Shown piece by piece: positions 55,152-61,749 of a stretch of DNA of 64,000 nt. Location: NCBI RefSeq assembly GCF_030412785.1, contig NZ_CP125295.1, positions 1,426,001 through 1,490,000 of the forward strand, in the 5' to 3' direction. Both the position numbers and the translations under genes were made by a program. Every line of letters begins with the position of its first letter. Positions within the stretch are counted from its first letter, which is position 1. This DNA comes from Paraburkholderia sabiae. GTDB taxonomy: Bacteria; Pseudomonadota; Gammaproteobacteria; Burkholderiales; Burkholderiaceae. Below the pieces are notes generated by a model. The model was not told the DNA's origin, made no database searches, and was given only the letters and a program-made list of their open reading frames with translations.

Positions 55152-56420
55152 CTAAAACTTTCCGAGTGGCTCGTTTTCTTGACACGTTGTTGAACGACGC
55201 CATAGCAGTGCGGCAATCAGGAGCACGGGAAGAAAGGATGCAGCCAACGGATAGGTCTCCGCGGTGGCCTTTAGTCCTGTCCACCTCACGAAGTAAAGCG
55301 CAATAGCTATGGTGCCGCCGATCGCCAGTGTTGCGTTGGCACGCCTGTCGGAAATTCGACGATTTAGCAAAGTAAGTCCCAACAGCGGACCAACGGCAGT
55401 AATGTAGACCATGTTCAGATCGACCATCATGTCGACCAGACTCTGGCCATGAATGGCGACTATCGTGCCAACCGCGATCGGCAGGACACGCGACCAGATA
55501 GGCCGGCCCACAGAACGCGGGCCTACAGCCGCGGTGGCGTCGGCCATTGCTCTCAGAACCGAGCAGCCTGCCCCGAGAGCAGTTGTGAGCAACATGACGA
55601 TGACGAGAGTCCGCGCCATGGTCCCCGAATGTCCGGAGAGGGTGTGAATAAGCACGGCCGGAATGGCCTGAACGGCGTCGACGAGGTGTTGAAGATGCCA
55701 GACCGGCGAGGCTGCGATGACCGCAGAAGCTGGCAGAAAGCCAATCAGGAAAACGGATACTGCTGCGAGGAGACTTCCGTTTCGCGCCATCGTCGGCGTG
55801 CGGGCCGCGAGCAAGAACTGCTGATAGTCTGCACCAAAGACTACCATAAGCACGACCGACGCGACTGTGGACCCTGTATGGTCAAGCGTCGATCCCCGAA
55901 GTCCGTCAATAAACTGGAGGGGCGCATGCAGCCACACGTCGAGTCCGTTGGTTAGGAACAGCGCACGCACGAGCACGACGTTGCATGCGAGCATGCAGAT
56001 CGCGAACCCAGCAGCAAGCCACGACAGTCGCAAGGTCGAAAGGCAGACTAACAGCCCATCAACAATCAGAAGAGCGGAAGTCTGGTCGATACCTGCCAGT
56101 GTCAGTATCGCTATTCCTCCCCGAATCTGGGCGGCAAGCACGCCGGTCATCCATACAACGGACAGCAAGGCCACTGCGCGACCCACTGAGGCGCCATAGA
56201 TTCGGTCAAACCTGATCCAGAGGGACTGCCCCGTTATCGAAAGGCCACGTGCGCAACCGGCGAGTGCAACCAGGCCTAACGCACTGGCGATCGCATAGAG
56301 ACAGCCTGCCATTCCCCCGCTGATCGCGAGTTCGCCTGTGCCAAGGAGAAAGCCAGTACCGCAGCTTGTGGAAACCAGCAGGCTTGCAATTTGAACCGTA
56401 TTGAGCTTCCGTTCAGACAT
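55152..56420 (-). CDS. Multi-pass transporter, sodium/solute-symporter-like
   Basis: The 422-aa protein has about 11-12 hydrophobic helices, starting MSERKLNTVQIASLLVSTSCGTGFLLGTGELAISGG. The broken first helix (STSCGTGFLLGTG) resembles LeuT-fold symporters (SSS or APC superfamily), but no exact family is identifiable. It overlaps the desaturase gene by eight bases (start 56420 is inside the stop region), so the pair is co-translated and probably works on the same compound. Confidence 0.6.
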   Translation of the reverse strand: MSERKLNTVQIASLLVSTSCGTGFLLGTGELAISGGMAGCLYAIASALGLVALAGCARGLSITGQSLWIRFDRIYGASVGRAVALLSVVWMTGVLAAQIRGGIAILTLAGIDQTSALLIVDGLLVCLSTLRLSWLAAGFAICMLACNVVLVRALFLTNGLDVWLHAPLQFIDGLRGSTLDHTGSTVASVVLMVVFGADYQQFLLAARTPTMARNGSLLAAVSVFLIGFLPASAVIAASPVWHLQHLVDAVQAIPAVLIHTLSGHSGTMARTLVIVMLLTTALGAGCSVLRAMADATAAVGPRSVGRPIWSRVLPIAVGTIVAIHGQSLVDMMVDLNMVYITAVGPLLGLTLLNRRISDRRANATLAIGGTIAIALYFVRWTGLKATAETYPLAASFLPVLLIAALLWRRSTTCQENEPLGKF

Positions 56421-57357
56421 GAGCCGCCCCCCAATTTGTTGCGCTGGTTCGACCGCCTTTCACGTAGGAATCGCAAATGATCGCGCGTTCATTGAATGCA
56501 GAAATCATCTTCAGGCGACTGTGAAACTCGGGCAGGTCGAAGTAGGGGACATGTGGAAACAGATGGTGAGTCAGGTGATAGCCGTTGTGATGCGGATGCA
56601 GGAAGACCGAGCTGAGGCCATGATCCGGTATATCGCGGGTGTAGGAGAATATGCCGCCCGGTTCGAGTCCGTAGTGATCGGTCATTTCGCGAAACGTTGT
56701 GATGGCATGGAATGCCGTCGCGCGCGCGGCCATCCATAGAACAAAAAACAGCACCGCGAAATGCGTTCCGATGGTGACCTTTAGAAGTGCTTCGCATACG
56801 GTCCACCAGAGGACGATAGCAAGCATCTGACGCCGAGTGAGACGACTGTCGATGAAATGCCCGAGGACCGAGCCAGCCCACATGGACGGCGTGATCAGCA
56901 CGCGCAGATAGACGCTGAACCAGTGGTCACCCGCGTGCGTGACGCTGATGAGATAGTCCGGATCGCGAGCCGGGTCGCCGAGTGAACCGTGATGCCAGGC
57001 ATGCTGGAGCCGGTAGAGGCTTAGGTCGTTGAACAGCGGCGACGCAAGCAGGACACAGGCGATCCGGTCATTCGCATCGCGGTTGTTACTCAGGTTCTGG
57101 TGTCCACCCTCGTGCAGGAGATTACCCAACGCCCGCTGGCGGTTGCCGATGACGAAGATCGCAGCGATACTTGCCCAGACCCCAATGCGATAGGCAAGCC
57201 ACACGGTAAGGCATATGATTACCCAGTCCGTGGCGATGTCCGAGAGGGATCGCCAAGTTCTGGCGCGCGGAGTTTTCCAGTCCATTCCTGTTGAGTCTAG
57301 TGCGGCGTGCATGGTCGCCTGATCGGCAATAACGGATGATGATGCAGGCGATCTCAT
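56413..57357 (-). CDS. Membrane fatty acid desaturase/hydroxylase family protein
   Basis: Di-iron membrane enzyme of 314 aa. All three histidine boxes are present: HEGGH (82-86), HAWHH (119-123) and HLTHH near the C-terminus (in NGYHLTHHLFPHVPYF), with four hydrophobic segments. It may desaturate or hydroxylate a lipid or other hydrophobic substrate. The ATG at 57357 has AAGGAG six bases upstream, so the longer frame from 57429 is rejected. Confidence 0.85.
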   Translation of the reverse strand: MRSPASSSVIADQATMHAALDSTGMDWKTPRARTWRSLSDIATDWVIICLTVWLAYRIGVWASIAAIFVIGNRQRALGNLLHEGGHQNLSNNRDANDRIACVLLASPLFNDLSLYRLQHAWHHGSLGDPARDPDYLISVTHAGDHWFSVYLRVLITPSMWAGSVLGHFIDSRLTRRQMLAIVLWWTVCEALLKVTIGTHFAVLFFVLWMAARATAFHAITTFREMTDHYGLEPGGIFSYTRDIPDHGLSSVFLHPHHNGYHLTHHLFPHVPYFDLPEFHSRLKMISAFNERAIICDSYVKGGRTSATNWGAAHV

Positions 57358-57471
57358 GGCAGGCTCCTTGTTATGTGAAGTCCCCGGCGTTTTCTGATCG
57401 TTGAACGCGTATCTGTTTAGTAAAGGCATTGATCTGATCTTAGGCGGTCGATCCTGTCTGGGTGGCGGTAG

Positions 57472-57504
57472 TTAAAAATGCTGCCCGGTGTGCAGCATTT
57501 TTAA
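57472..57504. terminator. Hairpin in the desaturase/ACT intergenic region
   Basis: TTAAAAATGCTGC (57472-57484) and GCAGCATTTTTAA (57492-57504) form a perfect 13-bp stem with a 7-nt loop and T5/A5 runs. It resembles a bidirectional terminator yet lies upstream of both divergent starts (57357 and 57535), so it may work as an attenuator or operator instead. Confidence 0.6.
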
Positions 57505-57534
57505 ACTCATGACGCGTGTGCCACTCACGGCGGC

Positions 57535-57963
57535 ATGACGTCACTATCAGGAAAGGGTGGAAAGTTGAGCGAAAAGGACCTTGCAAAGCTGTGTGCGACG
57601 CTCAGTCCTGCCATGGCGGAGGCGACCTATGTCTATTGTTCGTTTCCGGACTTCAACTTGCCGGCCGGGTTACTGGCCTTCTGCATCGTCCGCGAGCGCG
57701 AAGGCCTGACAGCGATCATCGAGCGTGATGAAGCGCTCCGGCGCGGACTCGCCTATACCTACGACGCCCGTCTCATCACCCTGTCAGTCCACTCCAGTCT
57801 GGAGGCGGTGGGACTTATCGCCGTGATTAGCCGCAAGCTCGCCGGGGCGGGCATCTCATGTAATGTGATTGCGGGCTACTACCATGATCACATCCTGGTG
57901 CCCACCGAGAAAGCTGAAGAAGCGATGACGCTCCTGCTCGAAATCGCCGCTTCGTCTGGTTGA
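57535..57963 (+). CDS. ACT-domain protein (DUF2241/ACT_3-type)
   Basis: Small effector-binding protein of 142 aa with two ACT-like halves (YVYCSFPDFNLPAGLLAFCIVREREGLTAII and SVHSSLEAVGLIAVISRKLAGAGISCNVIAGYYHDHILVP). Proteins of this type are usually stand-alone, of unknown role, and probably bind an amino acid. The start is ATG 57535; TTG 57565 behind GGAAAG is an alternative. It is divergent from the desaturase gene. Confidence 0.8.
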   Translation: MTSLSGKGGKLSEKDLAKLCATLSPAMAEATYVYCSFPDFNLPAGLLAFCIVREREGLTAIIERDEALRRGLAYTYDARLITLSVHSSLEAVGLIAVISRKLAGAGISCNVIAGYYHDHILVPTEKAEEAMTLLLEIAASSG

Positions 57964-58204
57964 CGCGCACCTGGCCGGATGTAAAGGCTTTGAGATCCGG
58001 CTCGTTATTTTTTCTGTACAACGGGCAATTTTCGTTTCCCGAGCAGGCTCTGGCTTGCTGCGCGGCTACGCAATCAATAGATTAATGGGAGATCAGGGGA
58101 AGGGTGCGGCCCCTGCAACGGGGGACATGAGGCCTGATCAAGCCGTGATTGGGGCATCGATGTGGATATCGAACGTTCCCGTGCCGCGCTGGAGAGGAGG
58201 GAGG

Positions 58205-58741
58205 ATGTTCGAATCGGATAATGACCGTGTGGCGCGAGGACCAAAGGATCAGGGCTCGACGCCCGAGCTTGAATACTGGCACCAGCGTAGTGAAGAAGCG
58301 CAGGCGCTAATTGCGCGCCTGACAGCGCGTCTGAGGGGGCGCGAGCGCCGTATTGCCCGTCTGGAGCTTGCTATCTCCCGGACCGTCGTGATGCATCACG
58401 TCTGGGCGTCACATCTTGAACGCCGGCTCGAGCGCCTGCCTTTCGCGCTTACCACTGTCGGGGACGAGACACCGTCCGTGAAAGCCGCGCAAGAGCGCGG
58501 CGTGACAGTACACCTTCCTCATCTGACGCGAACGCTCGAGGTGCTCTTTGAGGTCATGCAGGAGTACTGGTCAGAGTGGGAGCCGGATCGCCCGCCGAAA
58601 TCGTCAACCGTTGCGCGCGCAATCGATGAACGACTCGGGCTCAAAGGGCAGGCCAACGGCGAGGCGTCGCGTAGTGCTCAAACCTTTGCCGCCGCACTTA
58701 GGCCGGACTCTGTCAATGAGTCAGATGGACGTCATCGTTGA
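58205..58741 (+). CDS. Coiled hypothetical protein, first gene of the conjugation module
   Basis: A 178-aa product from ATG 58205, which has AGGAGG four bases upstream; the frame opens further up (58055) without a good site. Residues 20-80 form a strongly charged predicted helix (WHQRSEEAQALIARLTARLRGRERRIARLE), likely a coiled coil; the C-terminal half is polar. No family recognised. Its location just before AlpA and the T4SS genes suggests an ICE regulatory or conjugation accessory function. Confidence 0.6.
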   Translation: MFESDNDRVARGPKDQGSTPELEYWHQRSEEAQALIARLTARLRGRERRIARLELAISRTVVMHHVWASHLERRLERLPFALTTVGDETPSVKAAQERGVTVHLPHLTRTLEVLFEVMQEYWSEWEPDRPPKSSTVARAIDERLGLKGQANGEASRSAQTFAAALRPDSVNESDGRHR

Positions 58742-58857
58742 ATCGGCCTTCCGACGGGTAGGTCCGCCGATATGACGGAATTGCCCGTCAGGCCTCTCAC
58801 CTGATTGAATGAGACCCATGCAGCAACTCTTTCGAACAGGACAGCGGGAGGTTGGCC

Positions 58858-59091
58858 ATGTCGGTCCAGTTAAGGGGAACAGGCGCAATACTACGGCGCG
58901 GGCAGGTTGAACGGGAAGTTGGCCTGAAGCGTTCGACGATCTATCAGCGGATGCAGGAAGGGACATTCCCGCGGCCGATCCGTCTTGGCGAGCGCGCGGT
59001 TGGGTGGCGCGCATCGGACATCGAGCGCTTCCTTGAGGACCCGGCGGGATATCGCGTTCCGCCGCCTGCTGATGAGCGCCGCGATGCCTGA
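58858..59091 (+). CDS. AlpA-family transcriptional regulator/excisionase
   Basis: A 77-aa MerR-like winged-helix DNA-binding protein (LKRSTIYQRMQEGTFPRPIRLGERAVGWRASDIERFL), typical of AlpA/Prophage CP4-57 regulators, which control integrase/excision genes on islands. ATG 58858 has GGGAGG six bases upstream; a TTG at 58852 is unlikely. It is a candidate recombination directionality factor for the element, possibly binding the repeats before the integrase. It overlaps the next ORF. Confidence 0.85.
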   Translation: MSVQLRGTGAILRRGQVEREVGLKRSTIYQRMQEGTFPRPIRLGERAVGWRASDIERFLEDPAGYRVPPPADERRDA

Positions 59092-59368
59092 AAGCGACAA
59101 GCAGCGCTCTATCGATGCGCGTCTGGATAACTGGGCGAGCGCCAGTCGCGGCTCGTATGATCCGATCGATGCCCAGTGCGTCGAGCATGCGTGGCAGCGT
59201 CTCGCCGTACGTCAACGTGAACTGCTGCGCATGGCGTATCTGTGGCGTGCCGGTCGCGAGGTGATATGTCGGCGGTTGGGAATTCCGCGACATCCCTGGC
59301 ACGGGTACGAGCGTGAGCTGTCGTCCGCAAAGCGGGCACTGGCGAGCCTGCTTGCAAAGAAGTCGTGA
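59072..59368 (+). CDS. Small hypothetical protein, HTH-like
   Basis: The 98-aa product (ATG 59072; ATG 59084 is an alternative giving 94 aa) overlaps the AlpA gene by 20 bases. Its second half (VRQRELLRMAYLWRAGREVICRRLGIPRHPWHGYERELSSAKRAL) resembles a sigma-region-4-like HTH as in some phage antiterminator or regulatory proteins. That is inference from pattern only. It is probably co-transcribed with alpA. Confidence 0.6.
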   Translation: MSAAMPESDKQRSIDARLDNWASASRGSYDPIDAQCVEHAWQRLAVRQRELLRMAYLWRAGREVICRRLGIPRHPWHGYERELSSAKRALASLLAKKS

Positions 59369-59712
59369 CCTGAAGTGTCGGGCTCGATGTTGAAAAAAGT
59401 GCGGCTGATCGTTGCGAAACGATTTCGCGCTTCGTCAGTAATGCTCTGGAAGTAATTCGACAACCTGTTCCGGCCTATGTGCGACATGCACGGCCGAGTA
59501 CGCATTAGCGGCCCCGATGTATCAACGGATGCGTGTGAGCATGGTGGTCGTTTTCCGATCCGGGATCTGCGTTCGCAGGTCCTTCTGTTACTTGCCTGAT
59601 CGTAACGACTGATCCCCCTTGAGCCCGCGGTTTGCCTCCCCGGCGCCGCGGGTTCCTTTTTCCCCATCCGGTTTGACACGTCGGCGTTGCATCGATGGGA
59701 AGGAAGCGGATC
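59369..59712. other. Intergenic spacer before the T4SS genes
   Basis: A 344-bp spacer containing a terminator-like stem: CCCGCGG (59624-59630) with CCGCGGG (59646-59652), then TTTTT (59657-59661). It probably ends the alpA transcript and precedes a promoter for trbM-virB. No gene is seen. Confidence 0.6.
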
Positions 59713-60312
59713 ATGAATATGCCTCGGTTGAAAACTGACGGATGGCGGCTGAACGGGATTCGCCGCATCGTGCATCGGTGCGCGCTTGCCCTGACAGTGT
59801 TCGCTGGCACGTGCGTTATCGCGCCAGGCGTGGCGCACGCGGATGACTGGGGCTGTCAGGTGCTGCTTTGCCTGTCCAACCCGGGCGGCCCGGAGCAGTA
59901 CGGTGCGTGCGTGCCACCGATCGAGCGACTATGGAGTGCGCTGCTGCATGGCGATCCGTTCCCGGCCTGTGACATCGGCGCGGGTGGGTCGCAGCGAACG
60001 TTCGCTACCAATACGTTCGCGAGCGGGGGCTATTGCCGGGAAGACCTCCTCTACTGGGGCGGCCCGGAACAGAGCGAACTGATGTGCCGTGCCACGGGCG
60101 CGATCAATGTCGAGATCGACAACCAGCTCTATACCCGCGTCTGGTGGGATGTCGCGGGTGCGGGGTCGACCGTCACCGAGTACTACGGCACAGGCCGTGC
60201 ACAGGTGCCGTCTCAGGTGCCCTCCGCGGTGCCATACGACCCATCGCGGTCTGCTGCGCTCTTCCTGCAGCAGAATGAACAGCAGAACAGCGCTGCCGGC
60301 AGGGGGCACTGA
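59713..60312 (+). CDS. TrbM-family conjugation protein
   Basis: Secreted/periplasmic protein of 199 aa with a signal peptide (CALALTVFAGTCVIAPGVAHA, cut before DDWGC). The cysteine-bearing TrbM core follows: DDWGCQVLLCLSNPGGP, GACVPPIERLWSALLHGDPFPACD, which matches the family consensus. ATG 59713 has AAGGAAG upstream. Its stop and the next start overlap (TGATG). Confidence 0.85.
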   Translation: MNMPRLKTDGWRLNGIRRIVHRCALALTVFAGTCVIAPGVAHADDWGCQVLLCLSNPGGPEQYGACVPPIERLWSALLHGDPFPACDIGAGGSQRTFATNTFASGGYCREDLLYWGGPEQSELMCRATGAINVEIDNQLYTRVWWDVAGAGSTVTEYYGTGRAQVPSQVPSAVPYDPSRSAALFLQQNEQQNSAAGRGH

Positions 60313-60989
60313 TGCTGCCGCTCGATTTTGCCACGCTCGTGCAGCAGTGCGCCCCCCAGGTCTCGCCGGTCACGATGGCCGCGATCGTGCGGACGGAGTC
60401 CGGATTCAATCCGTATGCGATCGGTGTCGTGCACGGTCGACTGGTGCGTCAGCCGGCGAACCAGACTGAAGCCGAGGCCACCGCTCGCGCGCTTGCAACT
60501 GGCGGATGGAACTTCAGCGTCGGTCTCGCGCAGGTCAACCGCACGAACTGGGCGGCGTATGGCCTGAACGAGCAGCGCGCCTTCGATCCGTGCCGCAACC
60601 TGGCTGCGGGAGCAGCGATCCTCGAGGGCTGCTTTACCGCAGCGCGGGCTGCGCGGACCGATGGTCGGCGCGATCCACAGGCCGCGCTGCGCGCAGGCCT
60701 GTCGTGTTACGCGAGCGGCAATTTCTCGGCGGGCTATCGCACCGGGTATGTGCAGCGCGTGGTCAATAACGCCCGCCTGCCGGCGTCGATTCCCTCACAT
60801 ACCGTCGTGCCGGCGATTGAAGCCATTCCGGTTGTTCCGACTGGACCGGCTGGTCTTGATGAGCGGGCCATGCCCGCTACCCGGACCTCCTCACAACCAG
60901 CGATGCACCGGCTGCCGGATCCGGATCCGCTGGATACCGCATCGGGCACGAATGCCGATGACCCGCGCGGTAGTGCGGTGGTGTTCTAG
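60312..60989 (+). CDS. virB1: VirB1-like lytic transglycosylase
   Basis: Peptidoglycan-cleaving enzyme that opens the wall for the secretion channel. The 225-aa product has the SLT catalytic region: E29 in VRTESGFNPYA, WNFSVGLAQVNRTNW, and GLSCYASGNFSAGY; the C-terminal 70 residues are proline-rich and disordered. No signal peptide is obvious from this start, which is unusual for VirB1 proteins but common in P-type ICE versions. It is coupled with trbM. Confidence 0.88.
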   Translation: MLPLDFATLVQQCAPQVSPVTMAAIVRTESGFNPYAIGVVHGRLVRQPANQTEAEATARALATGGWNFSVGLAQVNRTNWAAYGLNEQRAFDPCRNLAAGAAILEGCFTAARAARTDGRRDPQAALRAGLSCYASGNFSAGYRTGYVQRVVNNARLPASIPSHTVVPAIEAIPVVPTGPAGLDERAMPATRTSSQPAMHRLPDPDPLDTASGTNADDPRGSAVVF

Positions 60990-61038
60990 CCCGTCTCCCT
61001 TCGATAGCAAATCCAGTGCACGTGGAAAGGAGCTTGTC

Positions 61039-61377
61039 ATGAAGTTAGGAATTCGAATCGGAAAGAGGAAAACGGGACGCGTGCCCATCACGCTTTCTGA
61101 CCGTCGGATGGCGCGGTGGGTTGCTGCCATCACAACAGCGCTGCTCGCGGCGTCGCCCGCGTGGGCGCAGCTGTCGCAGGTCAATACGTTGCTGAGCACG
61201 ATCCAGACGACCCTGCTGGGTGTCGGCGGTGTGATCTGCTCGATTTCGATCATCTGGGCGGGCTTCCGGATGATGTTCCAGCATGCGCGATTCGGCGACA
61301 TCGCGAACGTGTTTATCGGCGGCCTTTTCGTCGGCTGCGCGACGGTGATCGCCGGCATGCTGATCCCGACGACCTGA
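61039..61377 (+). CDS. virB2: VirB2/TrbC-like major pilin
   Basis: Pilin precursor of 112 aa with a long cleavable leader (cut predicted after SPAWA, before QLS) and two hydrophobic helices (LLGVGGVICSISIIWAGFRMMF and ANVFIGGLFVGCATVIAGML). This two-helix hairpin after a signal is the hallmark of the T4SS pilin. AAAGGAG six bases before ATG 61039 supports the start. It precedes virB3. Confidence 0.88.
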   Translation: MKLGIRIGKRKTGRVPITLSDRRMARWVAAITTALLAASPAWAQLSQVNTLLSTIQTTLLGVGGVICSISIIWAGFRMMFQHARFGDIANVFIGGLFVGCATVIAGMLIPTT

Positions 61378-61392
61378 TCTTGGGCGAGCACC

Positions 61393-61749
61393 ATGAACCC
61401 GATCACGACTTCGTCAATCAAACGGCTCAGCGACCCGGTTTTCAAGGGATGCACGCGGCCCGCGATGCTCTGGGGTGTGCCGCTCGTGCCATTCCTCATG
61501 ATCGGTGGCGGCATGCTGATCCCCGCCATCTGGGCGTTGCTTGCGAGCCCACCGCTCGGTGTGGGGCTTCTGTTCCTGATGATCCCCGTGTTCGTCGCCA
61601 TGCGCGTGGTCACACGCCGCGACGACCAGCGTCTCGCCCAGTACGCGCTGCGCCTGCGCATGGTGCTTCGGCAGGGCAATCGCCGCTTCTGGAGCGCGCG
61701 CGCCTACACGCCGATTCGCCTGAAGAGGAGGGGCCGACATGCTGGCTGA
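61393..61749 (+). CDS. virB3: VirB3-like inner membrane protein
   Basis: The 118-aa protein starts MNPITTSSIKRLSDPVFKGCTRPAMLWGVPLVPF with a hydrophobic central region (two helices, about 25-75) and a basic C-terminus. DPVFKGCTRP is the VirB3 signature. It overlaps virB4 by 11 bases, as often seen, since VirB3 and VirB4 function together. Confidence 0.88.
   Translation: MNPITTSSIKRLSDPVFKGCTRPAMLWGVPLVPFLMIGGGMLIPAIWALLASPPLGVGLLFLMIPVFVAMRVVTRRDDQRLAQYALRLRMVLRQGNRRFWSARAYTPIRLKRRGRHAG

Noticed and set aside
57357..57429. Longer start of the desaturase (MPLLNRYAF...)
   Set aside because: The downstream ATG has AAGGAG at ideal spacing; the upstream codons lack family similarity.
58560..58580. 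Partial GAGTGGGAG match to the guaA tail considered as attR
   Set aside because: Only nine bases match and it lies inside a coding frame, so it is chance.
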